Shown: positions 1-4,831 of the stretch, in pieces
How the letters are laid out: every line of letters starts with the position of its first letter
How positions within the stretch are numbered: position 1 is the stretch's first letter
NCBI GenBank assembly: GCA_031272305.1
Contig: JAISUA010000149.1
Location: 1-7,949, forward strand
Origin: Clostridioides sp.
GTDB taxonomy: Bacteria > Bacillota > Clostridia > Peptostreptococcales > Peptostreptococcaceae
Reading direction: 5' to 3'
DNA length: 7,949 nucleotides
Position numbers and translations under genes: made by a program
The notes under the pieces: model-generated
Databases searched by the model: none
What the model saw: the letters and a program-made list of their open reading frames with translations, nothing else
Told to the model about the DNA's origin: nothing

Positions 1-205
1 TGTTACAAAGTTAAGACCTATAGAAGAAGCAATAGTTACTTCTGGAGGAATAAAAATAAAAGAAATAAATCCTAGCACAATGGAATCAAAACTTGTTAAA
101 AATATGTATTTTTCAGGTGAAGTAATAGATGTTGACGGTTATACAGGTGGATTCAATTTACAAATTGCATTTTCTACAGGCTATTTAGCTGGTATAAATA
201 TTTAG
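1..205 (+). CDS. BaiN/HI0933-family NAD(P)/FAD-dependent oxidoreductase, C-terminal fragment
   Basis: Only the last 67 codons are visible; the frame begins at base 2 and ends at a TAG at 203-205. The translation contains VTSGGI, KEINPSTMESK, FSGEVIDVDGYTGG and FNLQIAFSTGYLAG. In family terms this is the very conserved C-terminus of the HI0933/YhiN/BaiN flavoproteins, where the GEV-D-DGYTGGFN-Q-A stretch closes over the FAD. Members are cytosolic and about 400 residues long, so roughly 340 residues lie upstream of the window. BaiN of Clostridium scindens is implicated in bile-acid 7-dehydroxylation, but most members have no proven substrate and nothing here indicates bile-acid metabolism. The family call is confident; the reaction is unknown. 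Confidence 0.9.
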   Translation, partial: VTKLRPIEEAIVTSGGIKIKEINPSTMESKLVKNMYFSGEVIDVDGYTGGFNLQIAFSTGYLAGINI

Positions 206-241
206 TAAATTGTCACTTAAGCTCGATTTTATATAATTTGT

Positions 242-260
242 AAAAAATTACTGATTTTTT
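242..260 (+). terminator. weak AT-only hairpin after the flavoprotein gene
   Basis: AAAAAAT (242-248) pairs perfectly with ATTTTTT (254-260) around a five-base loop. It sits 37 bases after the flavoprotein stop codon. It has no G-C pairs, so it is at best a weak terminator, and such stems also arise by chance at this base composition. Confidence 0.28.
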
Positions 261-264
261 GAGC

Positions 265-293
265 GAATTATAGTTCAACTTTTGCACATAATA
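265..293 (+). promoter_or_regulatory. sigma-G-like forespore promoter of the SASP gene
   Basis: CATAATA at 287-293 fits the known sigma-G -10 pattern CATWMTA. GAATT at 265-269 fits the -35 pattern GHATR except at its last base. The spacer is 17 bases. The expected transcription start near 300 lies about 35 bases before the SASP start codon. Alpha/beta SASP genes are classic sigma-G targets, which supports the match. Sigma-F recognises a similar sequence and cannot be excluded. Confidence 0.55.
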
Positions 294-334
294 CTACTAC
301 AGAAACAAATAAAAAAAGAAAGAAGGTAGTAAAT

Positions 335-571
335 ATGCCAATGAACAATAATGTACAATCATCAGGAACAAATACAACTGTAGTTCCAGGAGCAAAACAA
401 GCCCTTAATCAAATGAAAGCTGAAATAGCTGGAGAATTAGGAATGAGTAATTACGCTTCAATGGATAAAGGAACTCTTACTTCAAGAGAAAATGGTTATG
501 TTGGTGGATATATGACTAAGAAATTAGTAGAAATGGCTGAACAACAATTAGCAGGTAAACAACAACAATAA
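335..571 (+). CDS. alpha/beta-type small acid-soluble spore protein
   Basis: This 78-residue protein coats and protects DNA in the dormant spore core and is degraded at germination. Both family blocks are present. The first (about 16-36) reads VVPGAKQALNQMKAEIAGELG and contains the expected germination-protease (GPR) cut between E30 and I31. The second (about 49-72) contains TSRENGYVGGYMTKKLV and MAEQQL, the second DNA-binding helix. The Q-rich tail and acidic-polar start are usual. The linker between the blocks (about residues 37-48) is longer than in Bacillus SspA, as in other clostridial versions. AGAAGG at 321-326 lies 8 bases before the ATG. The gene stands alone, with a sigma-G-like promoter upstream and a hairpin terminator downstream. 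The family call is secure; which ssp paralogue it is cannot be told. Confidence 0.95.
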   Translation: MPMNNNVQSSGTNTTVVPGAKQALNQMKAEIAGELGMSNYASMDKGTLTSRENGYVGGYMTKKLVEMAEQQLAGKQQQ

Positions 572-619
572 TAACAAGTAAAAAAGTAAAAAACGTAAAA
601 TCATAATAATTTATTCATA

Positions 620-669
620 AAAAAAGCTATCTTTTCTTTAAGGCAACTTAAATTTAAGGTAGCTTTTTT
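620..669 (+). terminator. intrinsic terminator of the SASP gene
   Basis: The arm AAAAAAGCTATC (620-631) pairs with GGTAGCTTTTTT (658-669), with one G-T wobble. Inside it, TTTAAG (637-642) pairs with CTTAAA (647-652) around a GCAA tetraloop, a stable GNRA type. The 3' arm ends in six T. The A-run/T-run symmetry means it could also stop transcription arriving on the other strand. Confidence 0.8.
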
Positions 670-729
670 ATAATAAAATTCATATCATTTGGGCAATATA
701 TTATTAAAATATATTTTGGAGGTAAAAAA

Positions 730-897
730 ATGGCAGTTGATTTTGAAAAAGTAAAAAGTGATTTTATAAAAGCAGACTTGGACGGAAAAATTAGGATATA
801 TACAACAAGTACGGATTTGACAGTAGAACAATTTAGAGAACTTCTAAGATACTATCCTATAAAACATCTATCAAAACTTGAAAAAGCACTTGGATAG
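730..897 (+). CDS. 55-residue hypothetical protein
   Basis: I do not recognise this protein by name. It starts MAVDFEKVKSDF and ends LSKLEKALG; the stop codon is TAG at 895-897. The ribosome binding site is strong: GGAGG at 718-722, 7 bases before the ATG. The product is soluble, charged and mixed alpha/beta in look. A likely beta-strand (GKIRIYTTS, about 19-27) is followed by a likely helix (TVEQFRELLRYYP, about 31-43) and a basic C-terminal helix. It has no membrane segment, signal peptide or metal-binding motif. Balanced composition, despite the AT-rich setting, and a near-ideal binding site argue for a real gene. It is isolated between the SASP terminator and a large palindrome that probably ends its transcript. 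No promoter stood out in the short upstream gap. Confidence 0.75.
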   Translation: MAVDFEKVKSDFIKADLDGKIRIYTTSTDLTVEQFRELLRYYPIKHLSKLEKALG

Positions 898-928
898 ATG
901 TTTTATGAGAAGTATATTTTGATGTATG

Positions 929-1041
929 TATAATAAAAAGCTGATGAAGGTTGTTTGGAAGATTCTATTTGAATTTACGTTCACACGCAGTGTGAAAGTA
1001 ACAAACGAATTTGAAAACAATTTCATCAGCTTTTTATTATA
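929..1041 (+). repeat. 113-bp long palindromic element, possible bidirectional terminator of the 55-residue gene
   Basis: The outer arms 929-948 and 1022-1041 are perfect 20-base inverted copies, with core AAAAAGCTGATGAA / TTCATCAGCTTTTT. Pairing continues inward: TTGTTT (951-956) with AAACAA (1015-1020), ATTTG (967-971) with CGAAT (1006-1010, one G-T pair), TTAC (975-978) with GTAA (998-1001), and TTCACAC (980-986) with GTGTGAA (990-996) around a GCA loop. The A-run and T-run ends suit a terminator in both directions. However, ordinary terminators are much shorter, so a small non-autonomous repeat (MITE-like) is an alternative. It begins 31 bases after the stop codon of the 55-residue gene. 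Confidence 0.7.
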
Positions 1042-1088
1042 ATAGATTATAAATACTATTTGCTATATAGAATATAGAAATTATTATG

Positions 1089-1181
1089 AGAAGTGCATAT
1101 GATAGAAAACGGATGTTTTCGCACTTCGAACAAAGTAGGGAAGTTCGATTACGAAAATCATAGATTTTTTATCTCACTTCT
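1089..1181 (+). other. cloverleaf-like structured non-coding segment
   Basis: A closing helix AGAAGTG (1089-1095) / CACTTCT (1175-1181) continues as GATA (1101-1104) / TATC (1170-1173). It encloses three hairpins in a row: GAAAAC/GTTTTC (1105-1110, 1115-1120), TCGAAC/GTTCGA (1126-1131, 1143-1148) and AAAATC/GATTTT (1154-1159, 1163-1168). An alternative fold pairs GAAGTGC (1090-1096) with GCACTTC (1121-1127) and excludes the closing helix. It does not match a riboswitch class I know and is not a tRNA. It may be a structured RNA, a leader of the membrane-protein gene 180 bases downstream, or a copy of a palindromic repeat. The remaining bases 1182-1362 hold a third copy of the TTATGAGAAGT repeat and no gene. 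Confidence 0.35.
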
Positions 1182-1317
1182 ATCAAGACTTATTACCTTG
1201 GTTTTATTTTAAGTTTTATAAGTCTTATTATGAGAAGTTCTTTTTCATTTTGTTTTTTGAATAAAACTATCATATTTTGTCAACCATTCAATTAAAGTTA
1301 ATAAAAAATAATTCAAG

Positions 1318-1337
1318 CAGTGGGTTAGTTCACACTG
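1318..1337 (+). promoter_or_regulatory. small inverted repeat before the membrane-protein gene
   Basis: CAGTG (1318-1322) pairs with CACTG (1333-1337) around a 10-base loop, just upstream of the AAGGAG ribosome binding site. It could be an operator or leader hairpin. The stem is short and may be coincidental. TTGTCA at 1277-1282 is a possible -35 box further upstream, but no good -10 box sits at the right distance. Confidence 0.25.
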
Positions 1338-1362
1338 GACGATAATTTAAGGAGTGAGAAAT

Positions 1363-1824
1363 ATGATAAATAAATTTATTGGTCTTTTTTATTCTGAATT
1401 TGTAAAAACAAAGTTAAATAATTCAAATTCAGGAGAATATATTTTAAGGGAAGATGTGAAAGTGTTAAATGAATTTGCTTCAAAAATAGACTATGTTTTT
1501 TTAAAAGCAATAAAACTTTTTGCTTTTTTACTTGCGTTTTTATTTTTGTTTAATTTCAATAAGACTTTATTTGCAGTAGATGTAATGATAAGTGCGATTT
1601 ATTATTTATATAAATTTATATTAAAGAAAAACACAGCTAAATATATAGAAAATATAAAGGAATCAGATAAACTAGATAAGATAAGAGAGTTGAAAAAAAA
1701 TAGTTTTGGAATAGGAGCATTGTTATCATTAATATTGATAGGCTTGTTTACAGGATTCAATGCGTATATAGTGTTGAGTTTTTTAATCATACTATTTTTT
1801 CAATTAAAAAGTTATATTTTATAA
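1363..1824 (+). CDS. hypothetical membrane protein with four predicted transmembrane segments
   Basis: I do not recognise this 153-residue protein. A polar N-terminal region (1-46) is followed by two hydrophobic segments (about 47-64, rich in Phe and Leu, and 68-87). A charged loop, KYIENIKESDKLDKIRELKK (about 93-112), follows, then a second hydrophobic pair (about 115-131 and 133-149). The basic loop suggests it faces the cytoplasm, with both ends also inside. There is no signal peptide or catalytic motif. The start is ATG 1363 because AAGGAG (1349-1354) lies 8 bases ahead; an in-frame GTG at 1354 overlaps that site and is unlikely. The stop codon lies in the first unit of a 42-bp tandem duplication. 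Its neighbours give no functional clue; a holin-like or transporter-accessory role is possible but unsupported. Confidence 0.7.
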   Translation: MINKFIGLFYSEFVKTKLNNSNSGEYILREDVKVLNEFASKIDYVFLKAIKLFAFLLAFLFLFNFNKTLFAVDVMISAIYYLYKFILKKNTAKYIENIKESDKLDKIRELKKNSFGIGALLSLILIGLFTGFNAYIVLSFLIILFFQLKSYIL

Positions 1825-1885
1825 TCAATTAGTAAATTTTTTAAATTAAAAAGTTATATTTTATAATTAATTAGTAAATATTTTT
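1802..1885 (+). repeat. 42-bp tandem duplication spanning the 3' end of the membrane-protein gene
   Basis: The unit at 1802-1843 is repeated at 1844-1885 with about three mismatches. Unit 1 encodes the last residues (LKSYIL) and the TAA stop. Because 42 is a multiple of three, unit 2 repeats the same codons and stop in frame, untranslated. The core AAAAAGTTATATTTTATAAT is identical in both copies. This looks like a recent slippage or unequal-exchange duplication. Confidence 0.8.
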
Positions 1886-1931
1886 TATTATTAACAAAAA
1901 TAAAAGAAAAATGTCTTATACTGAAAAAATA

Positions 1932-1940
1932 TGTTAAAAT
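1932..1940 (+). promoter_or_regulatory. possible extended -10 promoter of the GAF/PP2C gene
   Basis: TGTTAAAAT has the extended -10 form TG-n-TAAAAT, 43 bases before the start codon. The -35 region 17 bases upstream (around 1912-1917, TGTCTT) is poor, which an extended -10 box can tolerate. No sporulation-sigma pattern was apparent. Confidence 0.4.
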
Positions 1941-1983
1941 AATAGAACAAGATACACAGTAATTAAATTTTTAGGGGGACATT

Positions 1984-3735
1984 ATGCAAAAAAGCGAATT
2001 GAAAATTAAAAATTTAGTAGAGATTACGTCTATAGTTACAGAATCAACTGATTTTTTTGATATAAAAGATACAGTCATAGATAAAATGCTCGAAGTAGTT
2101 CCACAAAAAGCATGCGTAAATTTATTTTATGATGATGATTATGAGAATGCTTACTTAGTTTGTTCGAAATCACTTGAATACATTCCTAAATTGTTTAGAA
2201 CAAATAATATAAGAGGAACAAAGATACCTTTCGATAATTATTCTGACTTTATTCATCAAGCAGTAGAAAACAAAGAAATAATTTATGTTGAGAATGTGTT
2301 TGAAGATGAGAGAGCTCAAAAAGATGTTGCAATGGCGATGGAAGAAGGATATAAAGGAAGAATAGTGTTTCCTTTGAGTGTTGAGAATAAAGTAGTTGGA
2401 TTTATGACAATATTTGTATGTGAAAAAGAGGGAGTAAGTGTAGAAGATATAAATTTTATATCTTCAGTGGCTTCATTACTTAGTCTTTCTATAGAAATTA
2501 CTAATAAGAATCGAAATATGAATAATTTAATCGAAAAATTCAGAAATTCAATTGATTATATCAACTACGATACAAGACAACTTTATAAAAATAGAAAAAT
2601 CGGTGAATTCTTGGTAAACATCTGTAAACAGGTATGTTTTATTACTAGAAGCAAGGAAGCAGTTGTTTATCTTTCTGGTGAAAATAATACTTATAAAACA
2701 ATAAATTTTTATAATACAGATGAGCATAGATCAAATATTTTTCCTTTGGTGAAAGATATAATGAAAGAAAAAAAAATTGGTGGTTATAAGAATTTATTTT
2801 TTGATGAGAAGTATCCAAAAATAAATTCACTTATGTATCTTAAATTAGTTCAAGATGACAAAGAATTGGGTTGTATGATATGTGCAAATTCAAGTGGATA
2901 CACAGAAGATGATTTTAAAATTTTTAGAATTTTAGCTGGACAAGTTACAGTTGAGATTTTGCTTTATGATTACAATATAAGAGAAACAAAACACAAGGTT
3001 TTGGAACAAGAACTGAATATATTAAATAAACAACAGGAACTTATAATGGATGATAGCAATATAGAATTTAACAATAAAAAAGAATTATTTTTTTATCACA
3101 AACCTGCTAAAGTTGTGGGAGGAGATTTCTATTATGCGGAGAAATTAGAATCTAATAAAACTGCGTTCATTGTATGTGATGTAATGGGTCATGGAATTGT
3201 TTCTAATTATAGTGTTGCACTTGTAAAGGGAGCTTTTAAAGTTCTTTGTAGAGATAATTCTAAAGCTAAAGATATTCTTACAAAATTAAACGATGTTTTG
3301 TATGATGAATTTGATAAGTTAGGTATATTTGCAACGTGTTTAGTTGGAATTTACGATTCTGAAAATGACAATCTAAGTATTGCTAATGCTGGTCATTATT
3401 CACCATTATTTATAAATAGCAAAAATAATGAAGATTTAGAATTTAAAGTAGAAAAACAGATTCCGATAGGTGTATTAAAAGACGTTGTTTATGAAGAAAT
3501 ACAAGTTAACACTAAGGCATATGAATTAATTTGTATGTTTACTGATGGAATTATAGAAATAAAGAACGAAAATAAAGAGGAATTTTCTATTGAAAGACTT
3601 AAAAAATTTTTAATAGAAAATTTATCATTGCCAAAAAATATATTAATTGAAAAAATGCTAAAAACTACTATGTTTTTTCAAAAAAATAACAATTATTCCG
3701 ATGATATTCTAGTAGTGTTCTTAAAAAATAAATAA
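1984..3735 (+). CDS. GAF-domain PP2C-type serine/threonine phosphatase (RsbU/SpoIIE family)
   Basis: This 583-residue cytosolic protein joins sensing to dephosphorylation. An N-terminal GAF-like domain spans about 10-172 and a second, more divergent one about 205-325. A Glu/Leu/Gln-rich linker (about 332-355), probably coiled coil, leads to a PP2C_SIG phosphatase (about 365-581). Metal-site motifs are intact: VGGDFY (378-383, D381), CDVMGHG (398-404, D399), ANAGH (467-471), FTDGI (519-523, D521) and SDDILVV (572-578). The enzyme should therefore be active and Mn/Mg-dependent. Family members dephosphorylate anti-sigma-factor antagonists of the SpoIIAA/RsbV type, or act in sporulation. There is no membrane segment, unlike SpoIIE. 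AGGGGG at 1973-1978 precedes the ATG by 5 bases. No antagonist, anti-sigma or sigma gene is adjacent, so the target is unknown. No clear terminator follows. Confidence 0.92.
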   Translation: MQKSELKIKNLVEITSIVTESTDFFDIKDTVIDKMLEVVPQKACVNLFYDDDYENAYLVCSKSLEYIPKLFRTNNIRGTKIPFDNYSDFIHQAVENKEIIYVENVFEDERAQKDVAMAMEEGYKGRIVFPLSVENKVVGFMTIFVCEKEGVSVEDINFISSVASLLSLSIEITNKNRNMNNLIEKFRNSIDYINYDTRQLYKNRKIGEFLVNICKQVCFITRSKEAVVYLSGENNTYKTINFYNTDEHRSNIFPLVKDIMKEKKIGGYKNLFFDEKYPKINSLMYLKLVQDDKELGCMICANSSGYTEDDFKIFRILAGQVTVEILLYDYNIRETKHKVLEQELNILNKQQELIMDDSNIEFNNKKELFFYHKPAKVVGGDFYYAEKLESNKTAFIVCDVMGHGIVSNYSVALVKGAFKVLCRDNSKAKDILTKLNDVLYDEFDKLGIFATCLVGIYDSENDNLSIANAGHYSPLFINSKNNEDLEFKVEKQIPIGVLKDVVYEEIQVNTKAYELICMFTDGIIEIKNENKEEFSIERLKKFLIENLSLPKNILIEKMLKTTMFFQKNNNYSDDILVVFLKNK

Positions 3736-3875
3736 AAATAAATAGAAAAATTAAAACTTTAAATACTTATTAAAAACAAACGCTTTCAAATTTTAAAAAT
3801 AAAAAATAAATAGTATTTACTTAAAAAAAAGTTCAAAATAAAGCTTAATGCCTATTTATTATAAAATTATAAGGT
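3736..3875. other. AT-rich intergenic region after the phosphatase gene
   Basis: This is the first part of a 384-base stretch without a gene. It is almost entirely A and T. TAAATACT (3760-3767) and AGTATTTA (3812-3819) are inverted copies separated by 44 bases, but no GC-containing terminator stem followed by a T-run is visible. I see no supportable coding frame. Confidence 0.5.
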
Positions 3876-3904
3876 TTGATTTTAATTTTAAAATTATGTA
3901 TAAT
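3876..3904 (+). promoter_or_regulatory. sigma-A promoter of the phosphotransacylase gene
   Basis: TTGATT (3876-3881) and a perfect TATAAT (3899-3904) are separated by 17 bases, the optimal spacing. Transcription should begin near 3911, giving a leader of about 210 bases before the ATG at 4120. Confidence 0.75.
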
Positions 3905-3938
3905 GTTAGCATAGATTAACATTGAAAAAATGTTAACA
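3902..3938 (+). promoter_or_regulatory. cluster of ATGTTA/TAACAT half-sites at the transcription start
   Basis: AATGTTA (3902-3908) and TAACATT (3917-3923) face each other across 8 bases and overlap the -10 box and start site. AATGTTAA (3929-3936) follows and forms a perfect 8-bp hairpin with TTAACATT (3916-3923). The palindrome TGTTAACA is at 3931-3938. This may be an operator. The words resemble clostridial Rex half-sites (TTGTTAA-N4-TTAACAA), but the spacing is two bases too long and the outer bases differ. Rex control is therefore only a guess. Confidence 0.4.
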
Positions 3939-4119
3939 AAAGGAAGAAAAAGATCTTATTAAAAATAAGAAAAAGATTTTATTAAATTTATTTAATTTAG
4001 TATATGAATTTAATAAAAAAATAAAAATCTAAAAACAAAAATCTAAATATGTATTGATAAAAAATGAAATTTTAATTAATTTAATTGATTTAAAATACAT
4101 AAAATTAGGAGGATTAGAG
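3939..4119 (+). other. AT-rich 5' leader of the phosphotransacylase gene
   Basis: This long leader contains the hairpin CTTATT/AATAAG (3955-3960, 3964-3969). A larger possible stem pairs AGATTTT (3974-3980) with AAAATCT (4024-4030) and ATTAAATT (3981-3988) with AATTTAAT (4007-4014). Stems of nearly pure A-T arise easily here, and I recognise no riboswitch. An in-frame TTG at 4054 would extend the downstream protein by 22 residues, but it has no ribosome binding site. Confidence 0.35.
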
Positions 4120-4686
4120 ATGAAATTACCTATAGCTTTATCTAACAAACATATACATCTTAGTCAAGATGATATAAATACTTTATTTGGACAAGACTAT
4201 AAACTAACACCTTTCAAACCATTATCACAACCAGGACAATTTGCTTGTGAAGAAAAGGTTGATTTAGTTGGACCAAAAGGAACTATCAAAGGTGTTAGAG
4301 TATTAGGACCAACAAGAAATCAAACTCAAGTAGAAATATCTTTAGCAGATGGATTTACTTTAGGAGTAAAAGCTCCAATAAGAGAATCAGGAGATCTTAA
4401 TGGTACTCCAGGAATCAAGATTGCTGGACCAAATGGAGAAGTAGAACTTCAAGAAGGATTGATTGTGGCTTCAAGACATATTCATATGAACTCTAACGAT
4501 GCTAAGAATTTTGGAGTAAATGACAAAGACTTAGTAAAGATAAAAACAGAAGGTCAAAGAGCCTTAGTTTTTGAAAATGTACTTGTAAGAGTAAATGATT
4601 CTTATCAATTAGAAATGCACGTAGACGTAGAAGAAGGTAATGCAGCTGCTGTTAAAAATGGAGAACTTGTTGAACTTATAAAATAA
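4120..4686 (+). CDS. PTAC-family phosphate acyltransferase (PduL-like)
   Basis: The enzyme interconverts an acyl-CoA and phosphate with acyl-phosphate and CoA; PduL itself acts on propanoyl-CoA and relatives also on acetyl-CoA. The 188-residue protein has the two tandem PTAC domains. Conserved metal-binding histidine pairs are NKHIHLS (H11, H13) and SRHIHMN (H120, H122), with a further His in EMHVDV (H167). GPTRNQTQVEIS (about 63-74) is also typical. ATG 4120 is chosen because AGGAGG (4107-4112) lies 7 bases ahead and family similarity begins at LPIALSNKH. With this start there is no N-terminal encapsulation peptide, and no microcompartment shell gene is nearby, so it is probably a free cytosolic enzyme. 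Next to PFOR, it likely serves acetyl-CoA to acetyl-phosphate conversion for ATP formation; that substrate is inferred. Confidence 0.92.
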   Translation: MKLPIALSNKHIHLSQDDINTLFGQDYKLTPFKPLSQPGQFACEEKVDLVGPKGTIKGVRVLGPTRNQTQVEISLADGFTLGVKAPIRESGDLNGTPGIKIAGPNGEVELQEGLIVASRHIHMNSNDAKNFGVNDKDLVKIKTEGQRALVFENVLVRVNDSYQLEMHVDVEEGNAAAVKNGELVELIK

Positions 4687-4696
4687 TAAGGCATTA

Positions 4697-4792
4697 ATCT
4701 ATGAATTATTTAATGATTTTACTGATGATAAAACAATATTACTATTGATTTGTTTTATGTTAGGAATTATAATATTCATACTTAAAAAATAA
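4697..4792 (+). pseudogene. possible remnant of a small single-pass membrane protein gene without a start codon
   Basis: A frame ending in TAA at 4790-4792 reads ELFNDFTDDKTILLLICFML, then GIIIFILKK: an acidic head, one hydrophobic helix and a Lys-Lys end, the shape of a small membrane protein. AAGG (4688-4691) lies 5 bases before an ATC (4697) where a start would be expected. ATC is not a normal initiator, and the nearby ATG at 4701 is in another frame that stops after 15 codons. The PFOR promoter lies inside this frame, so it may be decayed or simply chance in AT-rich DNA. Confidence 0.25.
4745..4773 (+). promoter_or_regulatory. sigma-A promoter of the PFOR gene
   Basis: TTGATT (4745-4750) and TATAAT (4768-4773) are 17 bases apart, with the same boxes and spacing as the phosphotransacylase promoter. 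The start site would be near 4780, giving a leader of about 50 bases. ATGTTAG (4757-4763) in the spacer and ATTAACA (4793-4799) just downstream repeat words found around the first promoter. Confidence 0.65.
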
Positions 4793-4831
4793 ATTAACAA
4801 AACAAAAAATAATAAAAATGGGGGTTGGACA

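Larger units (their letters stand above)
903..1238 (+). repeat. three direct copies of TTATGAGAAGT
   Basis: Exact 11-base copies lie at 903-913, 1084-1094 and 1228-1238. The second and third share a longer 14-base form, TTATTATGAGAAGT (1081-1094 and 1225-1238). The copies bracket two non-coding segments: the first holds the 113-bp palindrome, the second the cloverleaf-like segment. The pattern could reflect target-site duplications, a repeat family or reused RNA-pairing segments. There is no transposase nearby. Confidence 0.6.

Noticed and set aside
980..996. TTCACAC-GCA-GTGTGAA as a Rex-type operator
   Set aside because: The half-sites are in the wrong orientation and spacing for Rex (TTGTGA-N-TCACAA), and they form the tip of the long palindrome.
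1354..1362. GTG start for the membrane protein
   Set aside because: The GTG overlaps the AAGGAG ribosome binding site, which itself is ideally spaced for the ATG at 1363.
898..1362. CRISPR array or tRNA in the repeat-rich gap
   Set aside because: The direct repeats are only 11-14 bases long with unequal 144- and 181-base spacing, and the cloverleaf-like fold lacks tRNA landmarks such as a T-loop and correct stem lengths.
1602..2830. Antisense open frames at 1602-1790 and 2645-2830
   Set aside because: Both overlap real + strand genes and have biased Asn/Ile/Lys/Phe/Tyr composition typical of antisense reading in AT-rich DNA.
4054..4119. N-terminal extension of the phosphotransacylase from a TTG start
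   Set aside because: There is no ribosome binding site before 4054, the extension looks like AT-rich leader, and an AGGAGG is ideally placed for ATG 4120.
4692..4720. CATTAA/TTAATG hairpin after the phosphotransacylase gene as a terminator
   Set aside because: The stem is only six A-T-rich pairs with a 12-base loop and just a short T-run. It is too weak to call.
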